Assembly (NCBI RefSeq): GCF_965222285.1
Contig: NZ_OZ244942.1
Coordinates: 558,001 to 622,000, forward strand
DNA length: 64,000 nt
Direction of reading: 5' to 3'
From: Tepidicaulis sp002389665
GTDB lineage: Bacteria > Pseudomonadota > Alphaproteobacteria > Parvibaculales > Parvibaculaceae
Shown here piece after piece: positions 51,511 through 60,329 of the stretch. Under the pieces are notes generated by a model. The model made no database searches. It was not told where the DNA came from and saw nothing but the letters and a program-made list of their open reading frames with translations. A program made the translations under genes and the position numbers. Numbering within the stretch: the first letter of the stretch is position 1; every line of letters starts with the position of its first letter.

Positions 51511-51532
51511 GATTTCGGGCATGAATGAGTTG

Positions 51533-51571
51533 AAGGGCCTGCGCCTCGCGCGGGCCCTTTTTCTTTTTGCG
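51533..51571 (+). terminator. Rho-independent terminator of the stand-alone thiolase
   Basis: AAGGGCC (51533-51539) pairs with GGCCCTT (51553-51559) around a GC loop that extends the stem, followed by TTTCTTTTT. It begins 23 bases after the stop and faces the convergent hydrolase. Confidence 0.85.
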
Positions 51572-51578
51572 TGATAAG

Positions 51579-52421
51579 TCAGGCAGGCAAGGTCTTCGCA
51601 AAGGCGGTGAAGGCTTTGGCAAAAGCTTTCGGCCTTTCGAGGAAAGGTGCATGGCCGCCGGGAAAAGTGGTGAGCGCGGCGTTCTTCATTTGCTTGATTA
51701 CGGGAAGGCTGGCTTTCAGCGCCACAATCCGGTCGCCTTTCGCCCAGGCAAACCAGACGGGAATGTCGAGAGAGAGGGCGAGGGGGCGAATGTCGGCCTC
51801 GGGCGCGGCAAAGCTTTCCCATGCCGCGCGCAAGACCGGGGCGGTTTCATAGCCGGCGGCAACGATGCGCCGCCTTTGCGGCGCGGCCGGGCGTTTCGGC
51901 AGCACCAGAAAGCGGTAATAGGCGCGGAAGGCGGGCGCGAACCAGCGCGCCCCGCGCTCGCCGGCGGAAAAGAACTTCACCATGAAGCCGATCGCTTTGC
52001 GGGCCTTTGCGTCGATCTCCATGAGCCCGCCGGGACTGCAGGCAACGAGCCCGCGTACTTTGCCGGGTACGCTCGCGGCATAGATGAGCGCGGCGGCCCC
52101 GCCGACGGAGCAGCCAAGAAGGATCGGGCGCTCGATCCGGAGTTTCTCGATCACGCCGGAGAGAAGCTCGGCATAACGCGCGGCGCTGGCCGGCTCTTTG
52201 TCCGGGCCGGAGCGGCCCTGGCCCGGCCAGTCGAGGCGGATAATTTCAAAATCGCGGCCCGCAAGTTTCGCAAAGCGCTCGAAATCCCGCGCCCCATGGC
52301 CGATGGCATGGAGGCAAATGACCGCAGGGCCTTGCCCCGAGCGGGCAATGGCGAGCCGCACCCCGTCAACTTCCACGATTTCTGCGTCTTCCGGTGTTCC
52401 CGTCCAAGCTCGTGCGTTCAT
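51579..52421 (-). CDS. Alpha/beta hydrolase
   Basis: The 280-residue hydrolase has ICLHAIGHGARDF for the oxyanion hole, RLDWPGQGRSG, the elbow LLGCSVGGAAALIYA (nucleophile Ser of GCSVGG), WAKGDRIVAL for the acid and GGHAPFLERP for His. It resembles esterases and lactonases of the 3-oxoadipate enol-lactonase type. ATG 52421 is preceded by AGGAG at 8 bases. It is divergent from the TetR gene, and the two share the palindrome at 52445-52460. Confidence 0.9.
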   Translation of the reverse strand: MNARAWTGTPEDAEIVEVDGVRLAIARSGQGPAVICLHAIGHGARDFERFAKLAGRDFEIIRLDWPGQGRSGPDKEPASAARYAELLSGVIEKLRIERPILLGCSVGGAAALIYAASVPGKVRGLVACSPGGLMEIDAKARKAIGFMVKFFSAGERGARWFAPAFRAYYRFLVLPKRPAAPQRRRIVAAGYETAPVLRAAWESFAAPEADIRPLALSLDIPVWFAWAKGDRIVALKASLPVIKQMKNAALTTFPGGHAPFLERPKAFAKAFTAFAKTLPA

Positions 52422-52444
52422 TTTCTGTCTCCTGTTTACGCTAG

Positions 52445-52460
52445 GTGATAAATATATCAC
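52445..52460. promoter_or_regulatory. TetR-type operator between the hydrolase and TetR genes
   Basis: GTGATA-AATA-TATCAC is a perfect 6-bp inverted repeat with an AT centre. It lies 24 bases before the hydrolase start and 62 before the TetR start. This is the right size and place for a TetR dimer repressing both genes. Confidence 0.75.
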
Positions 52461-52521
52461 TTTGAGGCTATTTCAAGAGCGGCAATTGGCGTGGCGGGCA
52501 AAGGCGGGTATCACGGGAACC

Positions 52522-53124
52522 ATGGCAGACGCAGAATCGGCACGAGACGCACAGGCGGCACAAGGCGCAAAGCGCGCGCGAAGCAAGGGCGAGACACGCC
52601 GCCGCCTGACGCGCGCGGCGGCCGAGGAGTTCAACGCCCATGGCTTTGCGGGCACGGACACGAACAAGATTGCCCGGCGCGCCGGGTTTGCCCCGCAAAC
52701 CTTCTATCGCTGGTTCAAGGACAAGACCGACATCTTTCTTGCCGTTTACCGGGACTGGGAAGAAGCGGAGCGGGAGATGTTCGCCGGCCTTGCCGCGCAA
52801 AAAGCGCCGCCTTTAAAGCTGGCTGAAGCGGTGATTTCCCATCACCGGAACTATCTTTTATTCCGCCGCTCGCTGAGGCAGCTTGCCGTGGAAGACGAGG
52901 CCGTACGCGCTGCGCGGGCCGAAAGCCGGCGGCGCCAGCTTTCGAGGGTAGCCGGGCCCGGCGCGTCCAAAAGCCGCCTTGCGGAGCTTGCCGTTTTGCT
53001 GCTTCAAATTGAACGGCTCTGCGACGGGGTGGCGGAAGGCGAGTTTGCCGATCTCGGCCTCGGTGAAAAAGAAGCGAAAAAGACACTGGGCGCGCTTTTG
53101 GAAGAATTGCGCCGGCAGCACTAG
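52522..53124 (+). CDS. TetR family transcriptional regulator
   Basis: The 200-residue regulator has a basic N-terminus and a helix-turn-helix at about residues 28-70: RRRLTRAAAEEFNAHGFAGT, NKIARRAGFAPQTFYRWFKD. The C-terminal ligand-binding half is helical. It is divergent from the alpha/beta hydrolase and 52 bases upstream of a MaoC/globin pair, with a perfect palindrome in the divergent gap. It probably represses the hydrolase and its own transcript, which may run on into the MaoC gene. The ATG at 52522 has only a weak GGGA box. Confidence 0.93.
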   Translation: MADAESARDAQAAQGAKRARSKGETRRRLTRAAAEEFNAHGFAGTDTNKIARRAGFAPQTFYRWFKDKTDIFLAVYRDWEEAEREMFAGLAAQKAPPLKLAEAVISHHRNYLLFRRSLRQLAVEDEAVRAARAESRRRQLSRVAGPGASKSRLAELAVLLLQIERLCDGVAEGEFADLGLGEKEAKKTLGALLEELRRQH

Positions 53125-53175
53125 CCGGTCTCCTGAAAAGCGCCACGAAAAAGAGTGCGGAAAGGCAGGGAAGTG

Positions 53176-53616
53176 ATGCGCTATTTCGATGATTTTGAGG
53201 TGGGCGAGGAATGGCCCATCGATGCGGCCTATGAAATGACGGAAGAAGAGATCGTCGCCTTCGCCGCCAAATGGGATCCGCAGCCTTTTCACATCAACAA
53301 GGAAGCCGCTGGGCAATCCGTCTACGGCACGCTGACCGCTTGCGGCACGCATATTCAGGCGGTGGTGCTGTGGCTTGCCAGCCGTCTTCCTCATGAAACA
53401 GCAGTGATCGGTGCGCTCGGCTATGACGAGGTGCGTTTTCACAAAGCCGCAAAGCTCGGCGATACGCTGACGCTGACCATCGAATGTATAGAAAAACGTC
53501 CCTCCGGCTCGAAACCGGACAGGGGCATCGTGAAGAACCGGCATATACTGGCCAATCAGGACGGCGAAACCGTCTTCACGCAGACAACGACGCTGCTGAT
53601 CAAGCGCAAGGTTTAA
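53176..53616 (+). CDS. MaoC-like single-hotdog dehydratase
   Basis: The 146-residue protein fits the MaoC/R-specific enoyl-CoA hydratase fold. The expected motif is FAAKWDPQPFHINKEAAGQS, in which the catalytic Asp-x(4)-His (WDPQPFH) is present, followed by LTACGTHIQAVVLWLAS. The C-terminal strands are RHILANQDGETVFTQTTTLL. ATG 53176 has AGGG 5 bases upstream; an in-frame upstream ATG is less supported. It is 52 bases after the TetR gene and 11 bases before the globin-like gene, so the three look like one transcript. Confidence 0.9.
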   Translation: MRYFDDFEVGEEWPIDAAYEMTEEEIVAFAAKWDPQPFHINKEAAGQSVYGTLTACGTHIQAVVLWLASRLPHETAVIGALGYDEVRFHKAAKLGDTLTLTIECIEKRPSGSKPDRGIVKNRHILANQDGETVFTQTTTLLIKRKV

Positions 53617-53627
53617 GGGAGAAAGCG

Positions 53628-54053
53628 ATGGCGGGCGAAGCTGTGATGGAAAGCCTGGAGCAGGTGAGCGAGCGCTGCGCTGATCCGACGGAAGCCGTTT
53701 ATGCCAAACTCTTTGAGCAGCATCCGGAGATGAAGCCGCTCTTCGTCCTCGACAAGGACGATGCCGCCAAAGGCCATATGCTGCATGAAGTGCTGGAGAA
53801 CCTGATCGACTTCACGGGCGAGCGCCATATCGCCCCGCATTTCATCCGCTCCGAACTCATCAATCACGACAATCTCGGCATTGCGCCGGATGTCTTCCGC
53901 ACCTTCTTTCCCATCCTGCGCGACACGTTTAAGGACATATTGGGCGCGGACTGGACGGAGGCGATGGAGAAAGACTGGAACGGTCTTATCGCAGAGATCG
54001 ATGAGATGATCCGAGAGGAAACGGGCGAGCGGGCGCAGAGCGCCCGGGCTTAA
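53628..54053 (+). CDS. Globin-like protein
   Basis: The 141-residue all-alpha protein matches a globin outline: YAKLFEQHPEMKPLFVLDKD as helices B-D, HMLHEVLENLIDF as E, and ELINHDNLGIAPDVFRTFFP, where the His of NHDNLG is placed like the proximal heme ligand. ADWTEAMEKDWNGLIAEID is the H helix. A heme role is by family inference and the distal residue is uncertain. GGGAGAAAG precedes the ATG. A globin next to a MaoC hydratase and TetR regulator is unusual. It converges with the acyl-CoA dehydrogenase, overlapping by 4 bases. Confidence 0.78.
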   Translation: MAGEAVMESLEQVSERCADPTEAVYAKLFEQHPEMKPLFVLDKDDAAKGHMLHEVLENLIDFTGERHIAPHFIRSELINHDNLGIAPDVFRTFFPILRDTFKDILGADWTEAMEKDWNGLIAEIDEMIREETGERAQSARA

Positions 54054-55249
54054 AGCCCGAGCACCAGTTTTGCCATGATGTTGCGCTGAACCTCGTTCGA
54101 GCCGCCATAGATCGAAGAGGCACGGTTGTTGAGATAGGTCGCCATGGGGGTGAGCGCATAATCGGGTCCCACCAGGGCGATGTTGGAGCCGGGCTCGCGC
54201 GCTTCGCGTTCGAAAGGCGCCATGTAATAGCCCACCGCCTCGACCGCCAGCGTATCGATAAGCTGTTTCAGCTCCGTGCCGCCCGTCTTGAGCATGGAGG
54301 AAGCCGGTCCCGGATTCTGCCCCGCCGACATGGCGGACATGATGCGGTGCTCGGTCATTTCCAGCGCCTTGACGCGGATCGCGGCGTCGTCGAGCTTGGC
54401 TTTGAAAGCCGGATCGTCGATCAGCTTGCCGCCATCGGCCGCTTCCTGATTGGCGATGTGTTCGACCTGCTGGATATTGACTTCAAGGCCCGCCGCATAA
54501 GCGCCGCCCCGCTCGAATTCGAGCAGATATTTGGCAACCGTCCAGCCGTCGTTTTCTTCGCCCACACGGTTTTTCACCGGCACGCGCACATCGTCGAAGA
54601 AGACCTGATTGACTTCATGATCGCCCGCCATGGTGAGGATCGGCTCGACCTTGAGGCCGGGTGTGTCCATGTCGATCAGGAGGAAGGTAATGCCCTGCTG
54701 CGGCTTGCCGCTCGCATCCGTACGCACGAGGCAGAACATGCGGTTGGCGAAATGGGCGTGGGTGGTCCAGATTTTCGTGCCGTTAATGACATACTCGTCG
54801 CCCTCGCGCACCGCCTTGCATTGCAGCGAGGCAAGATCGGAGCCCGAGCCCGGCTCGGAATAGCCTTGGCACCAATAATCCTCACCCGCCAGGATGCGCG
54901 GCAGGTAGAAGTCCTTCTGTTCCTGCGTGCCGTATTTCATGATCACTGGGCCGCACATGCGAAGGCCCATGGGCGAGAGGTTCGGCGTCTGGGCGCGGGC
55001 GCATTCGGAGGACCAGATATATTTCTGCATCTCGCTCCAGCCCGTGCCGCCATATTCCTCCGGCCAGTTGGGCGCGACCCATCCCTTTTCATAAAGGATC
55101 TTGTGCCATTTGAGGTTGTAGTCGCGGTCCGTGAAGACGCTGGTCGTCAGCCGGCCGGCCTCGCGCAGCTCGTCGGTCAGATGGGTGTCGAGAAACGCGC
55201 GAACCTCGTCGCGGAATGCGGCATCTTCCGCCGCCATTGCCAGTTCCAT
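54050..55249 (-). CDS. Acyl-CoA dehydrogenase (FadE17/pimeloyl-CoA dehydrogenase-like)
   Basis: The 399-residue flavoenzyme has FAD and substrate blocks CQGYSEPGSGSDLASLQCKA, NGTKIWTTHAHFANRMF and the terminal SSIYGGSNEVQRNIMAKL. Catalytic Glu is not in the terminal motif (Gly there). The N-terminus and length match dehydrogenases of branched or dicarboxylic acyl-CoAs, such as steroid-side-chain and pimeloyl-CoA enzymes. AGGAG lies before the ATG. The last bases overlap the globin-like gene tail to tail. Substrate class is inference. Confidence 0.92.
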   Translation of the reverse strand: MELAMAAEDAAFRDEVRAFLDTHLTDELREAGRLTTSVFTDRDYNLKWHKILYEKGWVAPNWPEEYGGTGWSEMQKYIWSSECARAQTPNLSPMGLRMCGPVIMKYGTQEQKDFYLPRILAGEDYWCQGYSEPGSGSDLASLQCKAVREGDEYVINGTKIWTTHAHFANRMFCLVRTDASGKPQQGITFLLIDMDTPGLKVEPILTMAGDHEVNQVFFDDVRVPVKNRVGEENDGWTVAKYLLEFERGGAYAAGLEVNIQQVEHIANQEAADGGKLIDDPAFKAKLDDAAIRVKALEMTEHRIMSAMSAGQNPGPASSMLKTGGTELKQLIDTLAVEAVGYYMAPFEREAREPGSNIALVGPDYALTPMATYLNNRASSIYGGSNEVQRNIMAKLVLGL

Positions 55250-55386
55250 GGAAAAACTCCTCGCTCTTTGCCCTCCAACCTAGCGCCGAAAAAATGCCCG
55301 TCAATTGGCCCTGCGCGAAGCCTTTCAGACGCTGCGTCCTTTCTATAGGCTCAGGCTCAACCATTACTGAAAAAAGGGAGGACGGC

Positions 55387-56157
55387 ATGGATTTGGGACT
55401 TAAAGGCAAGCGGGCGGTGGTTCTGGGCGGCACGCGCGGCATTGGCCGGGCGATCGCAGACACGCTGGCGGATGAAGGCTGCAATGTTGCGATCTGCGCG
55501 CGCAATCAGGATCAGATCGATGCGGCGGTAAGCGAGCTTGGCGCCAGGGGCGTGAAGGCAAGCGGGGCAAGCGTCGATATTGCCGATGGCGCGGCGCTCA
55601 AAGCCTTTATCGAGAAAGCCGCCGGAGAGTTGGGCGGTATCGATATTCTGGTTTCCAATGCAAGCGCGCTGAGCGCCGGTAATAGCGAGGAAAACTGGCA
55701 GGCCGGTTTCAATGTCGATGTCATGGGCGCGCAGCGTTCCATGGAAGCAGCTAGATCTCACTTGGAAAAATCCGCAGCCGCGAACGGCGATGCCGCTTTC
55801 GTCATCATCTCTTCCGTCTCGGCAGCGGAAACCTCTTCGCCCAATGCATATGGCGCCATGAAAGCCGCGCTTATTCACATGGCCAAGGGCTTTGCGAAAG
55901 CGGGGGCCGAAAAACATGTGCGCACGAATGTCGTCTCCCCCGGCACCGTTTACTTCGAAGGCGGGGTCTGGGACATGGCTAAGAAACATGCGCCGGATCG
56001 GTTCAACGCGGCGCTAGAGAAAAACCCGATGGGCCGGATGGCGAGCCCGCAGGACATCGCCAATGCCGCGGTCTTTCTGGCAAGCCCGGCCTCGAGCTTT
56101 ACCAGCGGCATCAACATGGTCGTGGATGGGGCTTATACGTCGCGGGTGAATTTCTAA
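55387..56157 (+). CDS. SDR family oxidoreductase
   Basis: The 256-residue classical short-chain dehydrogenase has LGGTRGIGRAIADTLADEGC as the cofactor motif, VSNASALS for NNAG, ISSVSAAETSSPNAYGAMK with the Ser and Tyr-Lys pair, and the ending GINMVVDGAYTS. GGGAGGACGGC precedes the ATG. It is divergent from the acyl-CoA dehydrogenase, 137 bases apart, and converges with DUF2336. A 3-hydroxyacyl-CoA or alcohol dehydrogenase role fits the surrounding genes but is unproven. Confidence 0.93.
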   Translation: MDLGLKGKRAVVLGGTRGIGRAIADTLADEGCNVAICARNQDQIDAAVSELGARGVKASGASVDIADGAALKAFIEKAAGELGGIDILVSNASALSAGNSEENWQAGFNVDVMGAQRSMEAARSHLEKSAAANGDAAFVIISSVSAAETSSPNAYGAMKAALIHMAKGFAKAGAEKHVRTNVVSPGTVYFEGGVWDMAKKHAPDRFNAALEKNPMGRMASPQDIANAAVFLASPASSFTSGINMVVDGAYTSRVNF

Positions 56158-56160
56158 GAC

Positions 56161-57360
56161 TTAGCCGCGCTGATCGGCCCGCTGGGCTTCGCGCTTCAGC
56201 TGGCCGATCACGTTTTCCACCGTGCCGGGGCCGATATTGCGGTAAAAGCGGATGATCTTCTCGATGATCTCCGGCACGAAGGCCTCGGGATGCATCGGCA
56301 GGCCCTTTTTCTTGCGGGTCGTCACAACCTTGACCGCCGCCGTAATCGCGTAGCGGAAATAGGGCGAAAGGCCCGCCTTCTGATAGAGCGTGCGGAAACT
56401 CTCCTCGCCCTGCGCATAAAATGCAAAGACCACGGCTTCGGCTTCTTCCTCGCACATCACCTGAAAAGCGGCGGAGAGGAAATCGAGATCACCGGTGCAG
56501 GCGCAGCGGAAAAGCAGCGTCGGTGTCAGTTCGCCCTGATTGTGCAGAAGCTCGGCCAGCGCCAGAAGCTCGGCCTCATGGGCGTTGTCCTCATCGGCGG
56601 GCAGGCGGTTGGCGATCATCTGCTCGCGCGCATTCAAGACGATGTCCTCGGCAAGGTCGGCGGGCAGCTCATAGGTTTCCATGAGCACGCGCTGCATTTC
56701 CTGCGAAACTTCCGCTTCCACGAGATTGTCGAGAATGATCAGGTGGCAGCGCTTGACCGTCTTCGGTGTCAGGTCCTTGCGGTGGGCGACGAGTTTGAGC
56801 ACATCGCCGTGGCGCTCGTGATAGGTGATCACGGCTTCCATCGTGTGCTCGGAAATTTCCGCACCTTCGTTTTTCAGAAGCGTGGCGGCAAGTTCCGCAT
56901 CTTCTTTTTCGACCAGCGCATGGGACACGCGGCTGGAAACGGACGGGCGCGAGGCAATGGCGTGCTGGCGCGGATCGTCCCCCTGCATCTGGCGCACCAT
57001 GGCTTCCAGAAATTCGTCATGCAGAACCGGCGAATCGGTAATGACCGGAATGGCAACCTCGCTGATATCCTCGGCAAGGCGCTGGGCGGTCGGGCGGGGC
57101 AGCAGCGAGTAAGACGAAATGGCATGGGCAAGGGCGGCGCGCACTTGCGCTTCCTTGTCGCGGGAAAGCTGATCGAGCAGATCATGCGCCGTCTGCCGGT
57201 CTTTGGGGGCGACTTCATCCGCGCCCATCAGCAGCATGATCATCTCAGCTGCTTCGGCCCGCAACTCGGCAAGGCTCGGCCGCGGCACGGCATGTTTGGC
57301 TGGTGAAGGCATAGGGGCCATAAGCGCGCTATATCCCTGACAAAGCGGCCTGGCCGCCAT
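56161..57360 (-). CDS. DUF2336 domain protein
   Basis: The 399-residue, highly helical protein matches DUF2336, an alphaproteobacterial domain of HEAT-like helices. Typical segments are HDLLDQLSRDKEAQVRAALA, VSHALVEKEDAELAATLLKN and HRKDLTPKTVKRCHLIILDN. It is presumed cytosolic; no catalytic motif. Start is uncertain: an ATG at 57360 has GAGG 6 bases upstream, with others at 57399, 57366 and 57321. It ends 4 bases from the convergent SDR stop. No function is known for the family. Confidence 0.88.
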   Translation of the reverse strand: MAARPLCQGYSALMAPMPSPAKHAVPRPSLAELRAEAAEMIMLLMGADEVAPKDRQTAHDLLDQLSRDKEAQVRAALAHAISSYSLLPRPTAQRLAEDISEVAIPVITDSPVLHDEFLEAMVRQMQGDDPRQHAIASRPSVSSRVSHALVEKEDAELAATLLKNEGAEISEHTMEAVITYHERHGDVLKLVAHRKDLTPKTVKRCHLIILDNLVEAEVSQEMQRVLMETYELPADLAEDIVLNAREQMIANRLPADEDNAHEAELLALAELLHNQGELTPTLLFRCACTGDLDFLSAAFQVMCEEEAEAVVFAFYAQGEESFRTLYQKAGLSPYFRYAITAAVKVVTTRKKKGLPMHPEAFVPEIIEKIIRFYRNIGPGTVENVIGQLKREAQRADQRG

Positions 57361-57583
57361 ACTCATCCTCGTCCCGGCATGGTTTCCCGGGATATTCAAT
57401 ATCGCATGACCGGGTTAAGTGGCTGTTAATGCAACAGGCGGCCGCGGCGCGCCGGGGCCCCGTTCCGGCTCCGAAATCCGTCACAAAACCGTCGCGCGGG
57501 CGTGGCATTCCAGCTTTCATCAGACGCCATGGAACAGGGTCATGGGGGCCTTCGTTTCCGGGCATTTTCAGGGAAGTTGCGAC

Positions 57584-59116
57584 ATGAGCACTGCGCGCGC
57601 GCTTGCTATTACGGCGGCTCTTTGCCTTCCGGTGCCGGCTTTTGCAGCCGATGCCGTCGAACTCGAGCTGCTCGGCACCTACAAAACCGGCATTTTCGAT
57701 GAGAGCGCGGCGGAAATCGTCGCCTATGAGCCGGAGGGAAAACGGCTCTACGTGGTTAATGCCGATGCCAAACTGGTGGACATTCTGGATCTCGCCGATC
57801 CGGCAGGTCCGGTCAAAGCGGGCACGCTCGATGCCAAAGCCCATGGCAAGAAGGCCAATTCCGTTGCCGTCCATGGCGGGCTGATCGCCGTCGCCGTTGC
57901 CGCCGACCCGGACCAGAAACCGGGCAAGGTGGTGTTCTTCACGTCCGCGGGCGAAGAAGTTGGCGCCGTGGAAGTGGGCGCGGGCCCGGACATGGTGACC
58001 TTCACGCCGGACGGCGCTTATGTGCTCACCGCCAATGAAGGCGAGCCGAGCGATGATTACAAGACAGACCCGGAAGGCTCGGTCTCCATTATCAAGGTCG
58101 CGGATAAGAGCGTGCGCACGGCAGGCTTCGGCGCTTTCTCACGCGATAAGCTGCCGGAAGGGATGCGCATGGGCCATCCTTCGGCAAGCTTTGCCGAAGA
58201 TATGGAGCCGGAATATATCGCCGTCTCGCCCGACAGCCGCACCGCCTATGTCACCTTGCAGGAAAACAATGCCATTGCCGTTATCGATATCGCCTCGGCG
58301 AAAGTGACAAAGGTCTTCGGCCTCGGCTATCAGGATCATTCGAAAATCGCCTTCGATCCTTCCAATAAGGATGGCGGAGCGCGGCTCGGCACCTGGCCGG
58401 TCTGGGGCATGTATATGCCCGATGCCATCGCCGCTTATGAGGCAGGCGGCAAAACCTATCTCGTGACCGCCAATGAAGGCGATGCCCGTGAGTATGAGGG
58501 CTTTGAAGATGAAGCGCGTATCAAGGACGTGACGCTCGACCCCGCCGCTTTCCCGAATGCGGACGAGCTGCAGGCCAAGACCAATCTCGGCCGGCTTAAA
58601 ATCTCGCCGCTTTCCTCCGACGTGGATGGTGATGGGAAGATCGAAAAACTCATGGCGTTCGGGTCGCGCTCCTTTTCCATCTGGGACGAGGCGGGCAATC
58701 AGGTGTTCGACAGCCGCTCTGATTTCGAAAAGATCACCGCCGACCGTCTCGGTGTGAATTTCAATGCGACGAATGATGAGAATGGCAGCGGTGACGATCG
58801 CTCGGACGACAAGGGCCCGGAGCCGGAAGGCGTGACGGTCGGTACGATTGGCGGCAAGACCTATGCCTTTATCGGCCTTGAGCGGGTGGGCGGCATCATG
58901 GTCTATGATGTGACGGAGCCCGCCGCGGCCCGCTTTGCCGGTTACGTCAACAACCGCGACTTTGCGGGCGATCCGAAAGCAGGCACAGCCGGCGATCTCG
59001 GCCCCGAAGGCCTTGCCTTTATCGGTGCGGATATTTCCCCGAACGGCAAGCCGCTTCTTGCGGTGGGCAACGAAGTTTCGGGCAGCACCTCGATCTATGA
59101 AGTGGTGGTGAAGTAA
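57584..59116 (+). CDS. Choice-of-anchor I family exported beta-propeller protein
   Basis: The 510-residue product has a signal peptide (ARALAITAALCLPVPAFA-AD). The body is a beta-propeller with repeated blocks such as DMVTFTPDGAYVLTANEGEP, EYIAVSPDSRTAYVTLQENN and VTANEGDAREYEGFEDEARI. DVDGDGKIEKL is a Ca2+-binding type loop. This is the choice-of-anchor I group, related to alkaline phosphatase-like esterases of extracellular proteins; a surface or periplasmic role is likely, and no C-terminal anchor is visible. The ATG at 57584 follows CAGGGAAG. Monocistronic; the terminator follows at 59143. Confidence 0.92.
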   Translation: MSTARALAITAALCLPVPAFAADAVELELLGTYKTGIFDESAAEIVAYEPEGKRLYVVNADAKLVDILDLADPAGPVKAGTLDAKAHGKKANSVAVHGGLIAVAVAADPDQKPGKVVFFTSAGEEVGAVEVGAGPDMVTFTPDGAYVLTANEGEPSDDYKTDPEGSVSIIKVADKSVRTAGFGAFSRDKLPEGMRMGHPSASFAEDMEPEYIAVSPDSRTAYVTLQENNAIAVIDIASAKVTKVFGLGYQDHSKIAFDPSNKDGGARLGTWPVWGMYMPDAIAAYEAGGKTYLVTANEGDAREYEGFEDEARIKDVTLDPAAFPNADELQAKTNLGRLKISPLSSDVDGDGKIEKLMAFGSRSFSIWDEAGNQVFDSRSDFEKITADRLGVNFNATNDENGSGDDRSDDKGPEPEGVTVGTIGGKTYAFIGLERVGGIMVYDVTEPAAARFAGYVNNRDFAGDPKAGTAGDLGPEGLAFIGADISPNGKPLLAVGNEVSGSTSIYEVVVK

Positions 59117-59142
59117 ACAGCGCTCGCTTGAGAGCAGATGTG

Positions 59143-59170
59143 AAACGGCGCCCTTGAGGCGCCGTTTTCA
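59143..59170 (+). terminator. Rho-independent terminator of the choice-of-anchor I gene
   Basis: AAACGGCGCC (59143-59152), a CTTGA loop and GGCGCCGTTT (59158-59167) form a 10-bp stem followed by TTCATT. It starts 27 bases after the stop and reaches the end of the convergent gene. Confidence 0.85.
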
Positions 59171-59632
59171 TTCGTCTTCGCAATATTGCGCCACGAAGCG
59201 GCGCAGGGCGGCCTTGCGCGTTTCTTCTATATCGGCCCGGTCGATTTCAGCGCGCAGCCTTGCGCAGTCTTCCGGTGAAATATAACTGTCTTCGGGAAGC
59301 GCCTCGTATATTTCGCCGAAAAGGCGCCAGAAGGGTACGGAGCCTTTCTGGCAGCAGTCTTTCACCCCGAAAAGTTCGCAGATGATCCAGTCGCCGAGGC
59401 GGCTCATGGCGATGCCGGTGCCGACCGCAATCATGACGATGCGGGCCAGGAAGATCATGAGAGCGGTCGCTTTGGCCGCGCCTGCAAATTTGGCAAAAAG
59501 GCCGGGCAACAATGCGCCGCCGCCTGCCGCGAAAATGCCGACCAGCAGCGCGCTCAATCCGACGGCCACGATGGCTTTCCAGATAGTACATTTGTTGCGG
59601 CCGAAAAATTCCAGCGGTTCCCACATCTTCAC
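59168..59632 (-). CDS. Small membrane protein of unknown function
   Basis: The 154-residue product has two hydrophobic helices (about residues 17-45, IVAVGLSALLVGIFAAGGGA, and 57-80, ALMIFLARIVMIAVGTGIAM), a Cys-containing loop (IICELFGVKDCCQKGS) and a charged helical C-terminus (CARLRAEIDRADIEETRKAA). No domain is recognised. It converges with the propeller gene. The ATG at 59632 lies in a region of weak ribosome-site similarity. It has paired cysteines that might be redox active. Confidence 0.6.
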   Translation of the reverse strand: MKMWEPLEFFGRNKCTIWKAIVAVGLSALLVGIFAAGGGALLPGLFAKFAGAAKATALMIFLARIVMIAVGTGIAMSRLGDWIICELFGVKDCCQKGSVPFWRLFGEIYEALPEDSYISPEDCARLRAEIDRADIEETRKAALRRFVAQYCEDE

Positions 59633-59740
59633 GCGTCCCCAAAAATGAAACCCATGTTTCTCTTTTGGGGCGGGCGAGTCAATGAAAAGGACGCATACGG
59701 ATGGATTGTGCTGGATTGAACTGTCTTAGTTTGCTGTGGC

Positions 59741-60322
59741 TTATAGCCAGCCCGCGCCCGTGCCATCCCAGCGGTAAATCCGGTCCTGGGGAATATCGAG
59801 CACGGACGCCTCTGCCCGCGGCAGGTCTTCGAGCACGGCGCGGAAGGCGCGCTGCATGCCGCCATGGGCAACGATCAGCGCGCCGCCTTGCAGCGTGCTG
59901 AGAAACTGCCGGGCGCGCGCTTCCCCTTGCGCGTAGGATTCGCCTTCCGGTGGGGCCGTGTGCCATTTGTCGGCCTCGCGCGCATCCCACTCCGGTTTGT
60001 GGTTGGTAGAGATGTCATGCAGCGTCATGCCCTCCCAGCTGCCATAGGAAAGCTCCATCAAAAGTGGGTCGATCTCATAGGCCTCCGGGTTAAGGCCGAG
60101 CGCGCCGCGCAGGATTTCCATCGTCTCCCGCGCCCGGGCAAGGGGACTTGCGATGAAGCGAACGGTGGAAAGATCCGCGCGTGCCTCACCGTTCCGCCGC
60201 GCTTGGCGCCGTCCCAGATCGTTGAGCGGCGTATCGCGCTGGCCCTGAAAGCGCCGCTCGGCGTTCCAGTCGGTCTGGCCGTGCCGCACGATATAGAGCG
60301 TGTGAGGAAAGACGGAGGTCAT
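59741..60322 (-). CDS. Histidine phosphatase (phosphoglycerate mutase-like)
   Basis: The 193-residue member of histidine phosphatase clan 1 has the phospho-His motif TLYIVRHGQTDWNAERRFQG near the N-terminus, ASPLARARETMEIL as the Arg region, ELSYGSWEGMTL with the acid residue, and the second His in LIVAHGGMQRAF. Members are phosphoglycerate mutase-like or broad phosphatases. The ATG at 60322 gives the canonical start before the RHG motif; the upstream frame runs into the proline iminopeptidase gene. It is 8 bases after that gene, so they are cotranscribed. Confidence 0.92.
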   Translation of the reverse strand: MTSVFPHTLYIVRHGQTDWNAERRFQGQRDTPLNDLGRRQARRNGEARADLSTVRFIASPLARARETMEILRGALGLNPEAYEIDPLLMELSYGSWEGMTLHDISTNHKPEWDAREADKWHTAPPEGESYAQGEARARQFLSTLQGGALIVAHGGMQRAFRAVLEDLPRAEASVLDIPQDRIYRWDGTGAGWL

Positions 60323-60329
60323 GGGAAAC

